From: RGIG5612 sp963591145
GTDB taxonomy: Bacteria > Bacillota > Clostridia > Lachnospirales > Lachnospiraceae
Direction of reading: 5' to 3'
Length of the DNA: 13,984 nucleotides
Assembly (NCBI GenBank): GCA_963591145.1
Contig: CAVARE010000012.1
Location: 1-13,984, forward strand
Part shown: piece after piece, positions 1 through 7,618 of the stretch
How positions within the stretch are numbered: the stretch's first letter is position 1
Layout of the letters: every line of letters begins with the position of its first letter
Program-made: the position numbers and the translations under genes
Notes under the pieces: model-generated
Databases searched by the model: none
Told to the model about the DNA's origin: nothing
Seen by the model: only the letters and a program-made list of their open reading frames with translations

Positions 1-51
1 GTTTATACTGTTCAATTATCAATGTTCTGTACTGTCTCGCGACAGCTTGCA
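1..51 (-). other. Probable rRNA operon leader (5' part, runs off the left edge)
   Basis: Read on the minus strand, this follows the rRNA-type promoter at 52-117. It holds a small hairpin at 32-45: CUGUC, a GCGA tetraloop, then GACAG. Next comes AGAACATTGATAATTGAACAG (27 to 7), which resembles the 'TTCTTTGAAAACTAAACAA'-type antitermination stretch found before Firmicute 16S genes. The 16S gene itself would lie left of base 1 and is not seen, so the assignment is inferred from promoter style and this motif. Confidence 0.5.
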
Positions 52-117
52 TATATTATCATCCGACAATTATCTTGTCAACACTTTTTTCAAAAACTTT
101 TTTCAAAAATTTTCAAG
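52..117 (-). promoter_or_regulatory. Strong rRNA-type promoter with UP-like element, reading left
   Basis: The minus strand has a perfect -35 TTGACA at 76-81. The -10 region TGATAATATA lies at 52-60; TAATAT at 53-58 gives 17-bp spacing and GATAAT at 55-60 gives 15. Upstream, CTTTTTTCAAAAA on the plus strand is repeated exactly in tandem at 84-96 and 97-109, with a partial third copy to 117. Phased A/T tracts directly before a consensus -35 are typical of UP elements at rRNA promoters. Confidence 0.6.
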
Positions 118-534
118 CTGGCATTTCTTGTCTATTTAGATCCAGTAAATCCTTATAAAAGCACATATGAAACCTCAGTATTTTATAGACTGATTCCGGG
201 TTTTGTCAGGCATATCAGTTACATGATGTGCTGGAGGTAATCATTTGATTTCACAATAGCAGTCGCATATGATTCACAAAGAAATCAAAAAAGCCGGTAT
301 AAGCGAAGTCTATAAAAGCTGCAATAATATTTCGCAATATATAAATCGGCATTTTCATTAAAATTCCTGCCGTAACTGTAAATAGAGACTGCAGCAAATT
401 ATACCGCAGCCTCTGTTTATCTTTATAGTTGTAAACATTCCAGGAGTTAGTCGTCCAAGCGATGCAGTCACTGTATTCTAGATTGCCCATCCGTAACACT
501 GCGTCCCTAGACAGTCTGTCTGGTGATTTTTATA
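118..534. other. Gene-free stretch, no convincing content
   Basis: About 415 bases between the rRNA-type promoter and the end of the beta-helix gene. Only short open frames are present; the longest is an 82-codon minus-strand frame with a GTG start and no Shine-Dalgarno. A small inverted repeat (AGACA/TGTCT) lies near 510-523, just past the stop of the beta-helix gene, but no run of T follows it, so I do not call it a terminator. Confidence 0.5.
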
Positions 535-2085
535 TTATTCAGCAAATGGATTCTCTACTGCATAATCTTCCCATACAGGGATTGTGCCTGCTGCTGATGA
601 ATCAACTGTTGTTTCAAATCCGCCTACTGTTACTGTATAGCCGTCACCTTCAACATATACTGTTCCGTCTGTGCCTACTACCTGAGCACCTTCAAGTGTT
701 CCTGCAAGGTAGAGCGTTCCGTTGATGGTAGAATCGCCTGTTACTGTCCATGTTGATGTCTCGTCTACATAAACATTTGCAAGGCCCTCTCCTTCGTAAC
801 CGCCATTATACTCATTGTCGCAGATCATAGTGCCTTCCCAAGCTGAACCATCTAACAGATAGAATTCCAGAGTTGAGATTGTGTCATACATTACATCATG
901 AGACATAACCTGGTTGTATGCTGAGAAGATGCAGTTTGCACCATTCTTGCCAGCTGTTCCCCATGTACGTGAGCTGGAATTTCCTGTTACCTGAAGGAAA
1001 TATGTGGTGTCATCGCCGTATGTAATATCGCAGTCGCTGAATGTGATGTAGCTTGATGTATTAGTATTAAATACAACAGGACCTGCGTGGCAGATAAGCT
1101 CGCCGCCGATCATGTCGAATTCACTGGTTCCTACATCAGCGTCACCTGACATTGACTGGTAAACGATGCAGTTCCATACCTTATTATCATTGGTAGCTGT
1201 TGCCTGCATGTTGCCCTCAAGTGAGCAATCAAACAGTCTTATGGTATTCTTGCCTTCAATGGCCATGGCCTCGCTCTGTCCTGCATATAAATATGCATCA
1301 TGAACAGTGATATCAGCTGTACAATATACAGCACCTGTACCATTCTGGGTTACATAACGGCCGCCGTCGATTACCATGAGACCGCCGCCTCTATCTGAAC
1401 GAATTGCTGCACTTGATCCACCAGTTGTTTCAACGTCGCAGTTCCATGCATATAAGGTTCCGCCGCCTGCAGCATGAATACCGCCGCAGCTATTTGAACC
1501 TGAGTTACGAATAGTTGTATTTGAAACATATGCAACGCCTGTGTCATATGCAAATACGCCTGTTCCACCTGCTGCCTCGCTGGTAATCTCTGTATCGGAT
1601 ACATATAATTCGCCTTCTGATACAAACAGTGTAGCGCCTACGCCATAGAAGCTAGAGCTGTCGCCGCCACTTGCGTCGCCTGACTTAGTAACTGTGCAGT
1701 TCTTAACATTTACAACGGCACCGCCAGTTACATGCAGTGCATTCTCGTTGGAATTTTCTGATGTAAGAGTCTCTCCATCATATGTTGTATCCTCAGAAAC
1801 TGTGATGGCAGCTTCATACTCAGACGGTGCTGATGCAGATCCTCCTGGAGGCATTCCCATGCCGCCGCCTGCTCCGCCAGCTGACTCACCCTGACCCTCC
1901 TGGCCTTCTGACTGACCGTCAGGCATCTGTCCGTCCGATGCATCGCCTGGTGCCTGCTCGCCTGATTCCTGACCGGCTGGTGCCTGGCCTGCATTATCAG
2001 GCATCTCTGGTGCTCCGGCAAATGCAGTGAAGCTTATAAGTAAGCTGGCTGCCATTGCAAGTGCAAGTACTCTTTGAATTTTCAT
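535..2085 (-). CDS. Secreted right-handed beta-helix protein
   Basis: 516 aa from the ATG at 2085. I chose this start because GGAAGGAG sits 9 nt upstream and it begins directly with a signal peptide; a longer frame adds 10 unlikely residues. Residues 1-23 are basic (K2, R5), then hydrophobic, ending in AFA, a likely signal peptidase I site. Residues about 24-88 are a low-complexity acidic linker rich in Gly, Gln, Glu, Pro and Ala. From about 90 to 480 there are many short beta-strand turns rich in Gly, Thr, Asn and Ser (for example GGGLMVIDGGRYVTQNGTG), the look of a parallel beta-helix as in pectate-lyase-fold and adhesin proteins. No LPXTG motif or C-terminal membrane segment is seen, so it is probably released or held non-covalently. 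No catalytic motif is recognised; enzyme or adhesin cannot be decided. It is monocistronic. Confidence 0.8.
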   Translation of the reverse strand: MKIQRVLALAMAASLLISFTAFAGAPEMPDNAGQAPAGQESGEQAPGDASDGQMPDGQSEGQEGQGESAGGAGGGMGMPPGGSASAPSEYEAAITVSEDTTYDGETLTSENSNENALHVTGGAVVNVKNCTVTKSGDASGGDSSSFYGVGATLFVSEGELYVSDTEITSEAAGGTGVFAYDTGVAYVSNTTIRNSGSNSCGGIHAAGGGTLYAWNCDVETTGGSSAAIRSDRGGGLMVIDGGRYVTQNGTGAVYCTADITVHDAYLYAGQSEAMAIEGKNTIRLFDCSLEGNMQATATNDNKVWNCIVYQSMSGDADVGTSEFDMIGGELICHAGPVVFNTNTSSYITFSDCDITYGDDTTYFLQVTGNSSSRTWGTAGKNGANCIFSAYNQVMSHDVMYDTISTLEFYLLDGSAWEGTMICDNEYNGGYEGEGLANVYVDETSTWTVTGDSTINGTLYLAGTLEGAQVVGTDGTVYVEGDGYTVTVGGFETTVDSSAAGTIPVWEDYAVENPFAE

Positions 2086-2176
2086 GTTACTCTTCTCCTT
2101 CCTCAAAAATATCATTCGATATATTTTGTACGGTTTATAAATATTATAAAATAGCTCCTGCTATTATTATAAACTC

Positions 2177-2206
2177 ATTATAATTGGATTATTTGCACGC
2201 ATACAA
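2177..2206 (-). promoter_or_regulatory. Promoter of the beta-helix gene
   Basis: Minus-strand -10 TATAAT (2177-2182, perfect) and -35 TTGTAT (2201-2206, 4/6), spacing 18. This leaves a leader of about 85 nt before the ATG at 2085, with a small hairpin AATAGC-AGGA-GCTATT at 2150-2165. A second TATAAT at 2143-2148 has no -35. Confidence 0.5.
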
Positions 2207-2480
2207 ATTGCGTTTAATCATGCAGCAATTTAAATGATGCTGCCAAATTTATAACGTCTGTGCGCGAGTATATGTCTTATAGTTTAAATGAACCTGAAGC
2301 GCTCTGTTATCATTTTGTGTCCTGTCACGTATTGTAAAGTATTTCCTAGGCTGCGCATCTGTTCTTAACAGTTTCTTAATTAGCAGTCGCTACCTATATT
2401 GCTAGCCAGCAGCAATTAGCTTTCATAAAACACAAGCCCTAAATATTTCTGCATGTTCAATAAACATTGGCAGACGTATT
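2207..2480. other. Intergenic region between truA and the beta-helix gene
   Basis: No gene is seen. A 6-bp inverted repeat GCAGCA/TGCTGC (2222-2243) lies just upstream of the beta-helix promoter and could be an operator. A weak hairpin directly after truA (2449-2473, CTGC-ATGTT/AACAT-GCAG with a 2-nt bulge) has no proper U-tract, so the end of the truA transcript is unclear. Confidence 0.35.
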
Positions 2481-3215
2481 TTAGTAATCAACCTTCATGA
2501 GGCATAAGCCCCTGGCCGGAGCCGTCGGTCCAGCGTTGCTGCGAAGTCCGCTGTCAAGCACTTCCCTCACCCATTCAGCATCATGCCTTCCTGCGCCTAC
2601 CTCCAATAGGGTTCCAGTCATAATGCGTACCATATTGTAAAGAAATCCTGTACCATGAAAATTCATGTACAGATAGTCCTTCTTTCGTACAATTTCTATG
2701 GAATCTACAACCCTTACTGTGGATTTCTTCATGTTCGTATTGCCGCAAAATGCCGCAAAATCATGAGAACCTATTAAGTATTCTGCTGCCTTTCTCATGG
2801 CATCTATATCAGGAACAAAATCCAGTGTATTAACAAATTTTCTGTTAAATACGGGCTTTTCGTGGCCAATGTAACAGGTATATGTATAAAGCTTGCCGAC
2901 TGCATTATATCTGGCATGAAATCTATCCGAAGCTATGACAATATCGTTTATGCAAATGTCATCAGGAAGATAGTGATTCATATAATCCTTGATTTCTTCC
3001 ACGGAAAGACCAGTTTCGAGTCTTGCATTTGCAATCATCTTTCTGGCATGCACGCCTGCATCGGTCCGGCCGGCGCCGATAACTTCCACATCTCTGCCCT
3101 CCAGAATCGACAGGACGCTCTCCAGCTTACCCTGTATCGTGTCTCTGTCCGGCTGGTGCTCCCAGCCATAATACCTGCTGCCGTCGTAGCTGATTTCCAT
3201 TTTATAATTAATCAT
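2481..3215 (-). CDS. truA: tRNA pseudouridine(38-40) synthase TruA
   Basis: Isomerises uridines 38-40 in the anticodon stem-loop of many tRNAs to pseudouridine. The protein is 244 aa from the ATG at 3215, a usual TruA length. This start follows GAGGG with a short 5-nt spacing; the frame stays open upstream to 3311, but those residues are unlike the family and the upstream ATG has no ribosome site. The hallmark GRTDAGVHA lies at residues 49-57 with catalytic Asp52. The N-terminal YDGSRYYGW (10-18) and the C-terminal FLYNMVRIMTG are also typical. The gene is separated from the mobB operon by a strong terminator and appears to have its own promoter. Confidence 0.95.
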   Translation of the reverse strand: MINYKMEISYDGSRYYGWEHQPDRDTIQGKLESVLSILEGRDVEVIGAGRTDAGVHARKMIANARLETGLSVEEIKDYMNHYLPDDICINDIVIASDRFHARYNAVGKLYTYTCYIGHEKPVFNRKFVNTLDFVPDIDAMRKAAEYLIGSHDFAAFCGNTNMKKSTVRVVDSIEIVRKKDYLYMNFHGTGFLYNMVRIMTGTLLEVGAGRHDAEWVREVLDSGLRSNAGPTAPARGLCLMKVDY

Positions 3216-3287
3216 ATAATCCCTCATTTGCTGCGCTGTCCGGATGTCAGGTAAGCTGCCTAAGTAATACAATCCACTCCGCCGCTT

Positions 3288-3316
3288 ATAATAACATAAA
3301 CCAGTGCTCATTTTAA
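3288..3316 (-). promoter_or_regulatory. Probable truA promoter
   Basis: Minus-strand -35 TTAAAA (3311-3316, 4/6) and -10 TATTAT (3288-3293, 5/6), spacing 17, with TGT directly before the -10 (extended -10). It lies between the terminator at 3326-3355 and the truA start at 3215, where a new promoter is needed. Confidence 0.45.
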
Positions 3317-3325
3317 GTATTTTAT

Positions 3326-3355
3326 AAAAAACTCCACTGTGTCAGGGAGTTTTTT
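3326..3355 (-). terminator. Rho-independent terminator ending the citrate-synthase-to-mobB operon
   Basis: Perfect 10-bp arms AAAAAACTCC and GGAGTTTTTT enclose a 10-nt loop in which CTG/CAG can pair further. It has a T-run at the 3' side on either strand, so it could work in both directions; the operon ends into it from the right. Confidence 0.85.
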
Positions 3356-3445
3356 AGTAAATCTCGCCAAGATAGTGACAACAAGTATATTTAGTTTCAC
3401 CTTCGTTTCCAATTGCAGCGTGGCTCATTTCTTTTTCTTAAAATG

Positions 3446-3514
3446 CACTCAGCCGCCAGACCATGCCGCAACTATATCTCAAGTCTTAATGCTGCACCGT
3501 CTGACGGCTGAATA
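3446..3514 (-). other. Large stem-loop in the 3' untranslated region of mobB
   Basis: Plus-strand arms at 3449-3460 and 3500-3511 form a 12-bp stem with a 39-nt loop. In minus-strand RNA the single odd pair is U.G, and three more outer pairs form (two U.G, one A-U); on the plus strand these become mismatches. This points to a structure selected in the mobB transcript. Part of the loop (UGC-A-GC/GC-G-GCA) can pair too. It is followed by GCAUUUUAAG, so it may be an extra terminator or a 3'-end protecting element. Confidence 0.5.
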
Positions 3515-3522
3515 TAATATTC

Positions 3523-4050
3523 TTATTCTGTTTTTATAAATCTGGCTCTGATAAATGCTGCTATTCCTTCGATATCATCCAGGGCAAATGTCGGAATCTC
3601 TGGCTCAGATACACGCTGTCCATCATCGCTGTCTGGTATGGGCACTTCATCTGTGATTACCGCGATGTATTCACTGACGGGAAGCCTAAATCCCTTCCCC
3701 GTCGCTATGCGGCTGATTCCTATCCGCGGAAGTATACTGTCATTATATCCTTCTACAAAAATGATATCAACATCATGTACAGCTGCCAGCACTTTCTTTA
3801 ATTCCAGATGCCGCTGTTCCATGATCACAGTCTTCCTGTCAGAGGACAATATCACCATGTCAGCACCTGCCTCTGAAAACTTCCAGGAGTCCTTACCCTC
3901 ACGGTCGATCTCAAAATCATGCGCATCGTGTTTAACGACCGCCGTCCTGATGCCTGCTGCCTTAAACTGCCTGACCAGCTGCTCGATTATCGTGGTCTTC
4001 CCGGTTCCCGACCATGCGCTGAAGGCAACAACCGGAATATTCAGAGTCAT
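3523..4050 (-). CDS. mobB: MobB, molybdopterin-guanine dinucleotide biosynthesis adapter
   Basis: 175 aa. MobB is a P-loop GTP-binding protein that assists attachment of GMP to molybdopterin to make the bis-MGD cofactor of molybdenum or tungsten enzymes such as formate dehydrogenase. The P-loop SAWSGTGKTT (residues 11-20) carries Ala12 where the first Walker-A Gly is usual; GTGKT is intact. The family signature VKHDAHDFEIDREGKDSWK (39-57) and IFVEGYND are clear. The ATG is 2 nt after the icd stop, with GAGAGG inside the end of icd as ribosome site, so the two are translated from one message. No other cofactor gene is present nearby, and the link to isocitrate dehydrogenase is unexplained. A 70-nt stem-loop and a terminator follow. 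Confidence 0.93.
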   Translation of the reverse strand: MTLNIPVVAFSAWSGTGKTTIIEQLVRQFKAAGIRTAVVKHDAHDFEIDREGKDSWKFSEAGADMVILSSDRKTVIMEQRHLELKKVLAAVHDVDIIFVEGYNDSILPRIGISRIATGKGFRLPVSEYIAVITDEVPIPDSDDGQRVSEPEIPTFALDDIEGIAAFIRARFIKTE

Positions 4051-4052
4051 CC

Positions 4053-5255
4053 TTATATCCTCTCTGCTATGGCATCAAGGAATTCCTCGCTGGTAGCCTT
4101 GAAGCGGCATATACCTGGATCTGCAAGAGCAGCCAAGTCTCCAGTCATAATTCCTTCATCAAGAGTCTTGAAGCATGCTGCCTCCAGTCGATCTGCAAAT
4201 GCCATAAGCTCAGGGAGATTATCCATCTCTCCTCTCTTTCTTAAGGCTCCGCTCCATGCAAATATTGTAGCCATAGGATTGGTGCTGGTCTTCTCACCCT
4301 TCATGTACCTGTAATAATGCTTGGTTACTGTGCCATGGGCAGCTTCGTATTCGAATTTGCCGTCAGGTGTTACCAGCACAGAGGTCATCATGGCAAGTGA
4401 ACCGAATGCTGTTGAGATCATGTCGCTCATAACATCGCCGTCATAATTCTTGCATGCCCATATAAATCCACCCTCAGATCTGATAACGCGGGCAACGGCA
4501 TCATCTATCAGAGTATAGAAATATGTAATGCCCAGCTCTTCGAATTTTGCCTTATAATTCTGCTCGAATTCCTCCTCAAATATAGTCCTGAACTCGCTGT
4601 CATAGATCTTAGAGATGGTATCCTTAGTTGAAAACCACAGATCCTGCTTCTGATCAATGGCATACTGAAAGCATGCCTTGGCAAATGATCTGATAGAAGC
4701 AGACTTATTGTGCTGTCCCTGGAATACTGCAGGTCCATTTACCTTCTGAACCAGAAGGGTTGTCTCCTTGCCGCTCTCGCCCTTAAATGTCATGGTGCAC
4801 TCACCAGGCTCGTCTGTCTTCATATCGACAGCCTTATATACATCGCCATAGGCATGTCTGGCTACAGTGATAGGCTTCTTCCAATTGCGTACAACCGGCT
4901 TGATTGAATCAATAACGATAGGGGTTCTAAAAACCGTGCCATCCATGATCGAACGAATCGTACCATTAGGGCTCTTCCACTGCTCTGTGAGCTGCGGATA
5001 TTCAATCATGCGCTGACGGTTAGGAGTGATAGTTGCGCACTTAACCGCAACACCATACTTTACTGCAGCATTTGCCGCATCAATTGTTACCTGATCCCGG
5101 GTCTCATTTCTATGAAGAAGTCCCAGATCGTAGTATTCTGTCTTAAGATCCACGTATGGCAGAATCAGTTTGTCCTTAATCATCTGCCACAGAACGCGGG
5201 TCATCTCGTCGCCGTCCATTTCCACCAGCGGCGTAGTCATCTTAATCTTATCCAT
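4053..5255 (-). CDS. icd: NADP-dependent isocitrate dehydrogenase (type II, eukaryote-like)
   Basis: 400 aa. Oxidatively decarboxylates isocitrate to 2-oxoglutarate, the precursor of glutamate. The sequence matches the homodimeric class also found in the eukaryotic cytosol and mitochondria, not the E. coli Icd class. Substrate residues are visible in KSPNGTIR (94-101: S95, N97, R101), R110, R133 and Y140. Catalytic Lys211 is in STKDTI, and metal-binding Asp252, Asp274 and Asp278 are in IDDAVA and YDGDVMSD. The cofactor loop HGTVTKHY (308-315) has Lys313 where animal enzymes have Arg; the positive charge expected for the NADP 2'-phosphate is kept. The start is supported by GGAAGGA 8 nt upstream. 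The gene follows aconitase after a 115-nt gap holding a hairpin, with no promoter found there. Confidence 0.96.
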   Translation of the reverse strand: MDKIKMTTPLVEMDGDEMTRVLWQMIKDKLILPYVDLKTEYYDLGLLHRNETRDQVTIDAANAAVKYGVAVKCATITPNRQRMIEYPQLTEQWKSPNGTIRSIMDGTVFRTPIVIDSIKPVVRNWKKPITVARHAYGDVYKAVDMKTDEPGECTMTFKGESGKETTLLVQKVNGPAVFQGQHNKSASIRSFAKACFQYAIDQKQDLWFSTKDTISKIYDSEFRTIFEEEFEQNYKAKFEELGITYFYTLIDDAVARVIRSEGGFIWACKNYDGDVMSDMISTAFGSLAMMTSVLVTPDGKFEYEAAHGTVTKHYYRYMKGEKTSTNPMATIFAWSGALRKRGEMDNLPELMAFADRLEAACFKTLDEGIMTGDLAALADPGICRFKATSEEFLDAIAERI

Positions 5256-5296
5256 TATATTTGTCCTTCCAATTATGAATTATTGCATGCAGCAGC

Positions 5297-5348
5297 GGCG
5301 CATACACTGTCAGGAATCAATCGTCGATTTCAAGCAGTAGTATGCGCC
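5297..5348 (-). other. Intercistronic stem-loop between aconitase and icd
   Basis: Perfect arms GGCGCATAC (5297-5305) and GTATGCGCC (5340-5348) are extended inward by ACTG/CAGT past a one-base bulge, 13 bp in all. A small AATC-GAC-GATT hairpin sits in the loop. The octamer TATGCGCC occurs again at 5372-5379, overlapping the aconitase stop codon, so two alternative pairings are possible. No U-tract follows, so it is more likely a processing, stability or attenuation element than a terminator. Confidence 0.5.
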
Positions 5349-5370
5349 CTGTGATTCTTATGATGCAAGT

Positions 5371-7614
5371 TTATGCGCCATATCCGGCTGCGTAATAATT
5401 CATGAGGCAGCCCTCTGTAACTATACGTTTCTCGTCATCAGAAAGGCCTGCCACTGTAAGCTTCAGATCCGTAACCGTGCCATCAGCACTCAGCACCTGA
5501 GCGTCAAACTGTTCCTGGCCATTTAATATGCCGGATACAACGCCCGGGATATAGATCCAGTCGCCTGACTGATAATTAAATTCCGTACCCTTATCCATGG
5601 TAAACGGAACTATGCCCCAGTTGAGACAGTTAGAGCGATATCTCTTGGTTGCATATTCGTAACAGATGTTAGCAAATCCTCCTAATACCTTCTGGCATGA
5701 AGCTGCCTGCTCCCTTGCTGAGCCGTCGCCTGGCTTATGGGCAAATACACAGGAGCCGATTGTGGTATTGTCAGCAGATGCGCCGAAGCGTGCCAATACA
5801 TTTGCCACATCAGCACTTACGCTGCCAGCCTCTCTGGCTTCCTCATATCCTCTGGTCACCTTAGATCTCTCTACATAGTCAGGAACTCGTCTGCTTAAGG
5901 CAAATTCTGACAATGCGATAGGATTAGAACGATAGCTGGATGTCTCGCCAGACGGGATCAGTTCGTCCGTTGTTGTTACGTCATCATGAATAACCGCGCA
6001 GAGCTGAACCAACATGTTGTCCTCAGGCTTAGGCATCTTTGGCCAATCTTTAATATTCGGTCCTAAACGAAGCTCTTCATTCGGAAGTGCATGTCCGAAT
6101 CCGAAGTAGCAGCGTTTCTCGTAGACTGTATCATCATATACATACTCTCTAGGAGTAATCTCATAATCAATGTCCGTGGCTGCCGTAAGAATGCCGCCAT
6201 TGGCTGCTGTTGCTGCGATAGATCTGGCATCCATAAGTGCAACAGCTGCGATCTGGCCATTACCTGGTTTAGATCCCTCACGGTTAGCAAAATTACGGGT
6301 TGTATGTCTGATCGACAGTGTATTATTGGCAGGTGTGTCGCCTGCGCCGAAGCACGGACCGCAGAAGCAAGGCTTCATTACAGCCCCGGCCTCCATTAAT
6401 TCAGATGCCACGCCGTTTCCGGTAACTGCCAGATTGATAGGCATACTCGACGGATAAACAGACAGGTCAAAATATCCATTTCCAATGCTCTTGCCATTCA
6501 AAATATCTGCTGCCTCTGAGATATTTTCAAACATACCTCCCGCGCATCCTGCGATAATGCCCTGGTCGCAATGGACCTTGCCATCCTTGCCGATGCAGCT
6601 GAGAAGATCCATGGTTACCTTGCCATTCAGAGACTTATTGCAGCTATCCTCAATCTCCTTAAGGATCTTCTCAGGATCTGCCTGCAGCTCATGAACCGTA
6701 TAAGCCTTAGAAGGATGGAACGGCAGCGCGATCATAGACTCCATCTCATCTAAGTGAATAGTTACCATGCTGTCATAGTATGCACCCTCCTCTGGGGCGA
6801 GCGCCTTGTAATCCTCCGGACGCTTGATGGTCTCATAATATTTCTTAACCACATCATCTGTCTCCCAGATAGAACTGAGACAGCTGGTCTCTGTTGTCAT
6901 AACATCGACGCCGATTCTAAAGTCGATGCTAAGGTCTGCAATACCAGGGCCTACGAATTCCATAACCTTATTCTTAACAAATCCGTCAGGGAATGTGGCT
7001 CCAACTAATGCGATAGCAACATCATGTGGTCCGATTCCATGAGGAACCTTGCCATCCACATATACCAGCACAACCTCAGGCTCAGCGATATCCCAGGTAT
7101 TATTAAGCAGCTGCTTAGTGAGCTCGCCTCCGCCCTCGCCGACTGCCATCGTTCCGTAGCAGCCATATCTGGTATGTGAGTCTGAACCTAATATCATCTT
7201 GCCGCAGCCTGCCAGCTTCTCTCTGGCAAATTGATGAATAACTGCCTGATTGGCCGGAACATAGATACCGCCGTATTTGCGGGCAGCTGAAAGGCCAAAT
7301 GCATGGTCGTCCTCGTTAATAGTTCCGCCCACCGCGCACAGACTGTTATGGCAATTGGTCAGTGCATAAGGAATAGGAAATTCCTTCATACCGCTGGCTC
7401 TGGCTGTCTGAATGATTCCGACATATGTAATATCATGCGATATCATGGCGTCGAATTTAATTCTCATCAGCCCATCTGTGCTCTTTCTCTTCTCATGCGC
7501 ACGCAATATGCTGTACGCCATGGTCTTCTCTCTTGCTGCCGGATTCGCTTCAGCAGGAACCGGCTTACCATTTACAAGTTTCACCCCATTTGAATACTTT
7601 TCAATCATTGACAT
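5371..7614 (-). CDS. Aconitate hydratase-family protein (YbhJ type), likely the operon's aconitase
   Basis: 747 aa. Its position between Re-citrate synthase and isocitrate dehydrogenase implies that it interconverts citrate and isocitrate. The family resembles E. coli YbhJ (about 750 aa), long annotated as a putative hydratase, rather than AcnA or AcnB. Seen: GSDSHTRYG (143-151); cysteines placed like the three [4Fe-4S] ligands, at Cys357 (AGCAGG, where mitochondrial aconitase has GSCTNS) and Cys418/Cys421 (CFCGPCFG); TTRNFANREG (438-447); and a C-terminal swivel domain with GDGSAREQAA (usually GSSREHAA) and YRSNCLNWGIVPF. All parts needed for an active enzyme seem present, although several motifs are variant. 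The ATG has AAGAAGG 8 nt upstream and lies 4 nt after the gntR stop, so it is co-transcribed. Confidence 0.9.
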   Translation of the reverse strand: MSMIEKYSNGVKLVNGKPVPAEANPAAREKTMAYSILRAHEKRKSTDGLMRIKFDAMISHDITYVGIIQTARASGMKEFPIPYALTNCHNSLCAVGGTINEDDHAFGLSAARKYGGIYVPANQAVIHQFAREKLAGCGKMILGSDSHTRYGCYGTMAVGEGGGELTKQLLNNTWDIAEPEVVLVYVDGKVPHGIGPHDVAIALVGATFPDGFVKNKVMEFVGPGIADLSIDFRIGVDVMTTETSCLSSIWETDDVVKKYYETIKRPEDYKALAPEEGAYYDSMVTIHLDEMESMIALPFHPSKAYTVHELQADPEKILKEIEDSCNKSLNGKVTMDLLSCIGKDGKVHCDQGIIAGCAGGMFENISEAADILNGKSIGNGYFDLSVYPSSMPINLAVTGNGVASELMEAGAVMKPCFCGPCFGAGDTPANNTLSIRHTTRNFANREGSKPGNGQIAAVALMDARSIAATAANGGILTAATDIDYEITPREYVYDDTVYEKRCYFGFGHALPNEELRLGPNIKDWPKMPKPEDNMLVQLCAVIHDDVTTTDELIPSGETSSYRSNPIALSEFALSRRVPDYVERSKVTRGYEEAREAGSVSADVANVLARFGASADNTTIGSCVFAHKPGDGSAREQAASCQKVLGGFANICYEYATKRYRSNCLNWGIVPFTMDKGTEFNYQSGDWIYIPGVVSGILNGQEQFDAQVLSADGTVTDLKLTVAGLSDDEKRIVTEGCLMNYYAAGYGA

Positions 7615-7618
7615 GTCA

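Noticed and set aside
251..499. 82-codon minus-strand frame with a hydrophobic C-terminal half
   Set aside because: GTG start without a ribosome site, no recognisable domain, and codon usage unlike its neighbours.
1728..2030. Long open frames on both strands over the N-terminal linker of the beta-helix gene
   Set aside because: By-product of the repetitive Gly/Gln/Pro coding sequence; none has a ribosome site.
2449..2473. Hairpin after truA as a terminator
   Set aside because: Nine base pairs with a bulge and no U-run on the transcribed side.
3216..3311. N-terminal extension of TruA by 32 residues
   Set aside because: The extra residues do not resemble TruA, the upstream ATG lacks a ribosome site, and the truA promoter maps inside this stretch.
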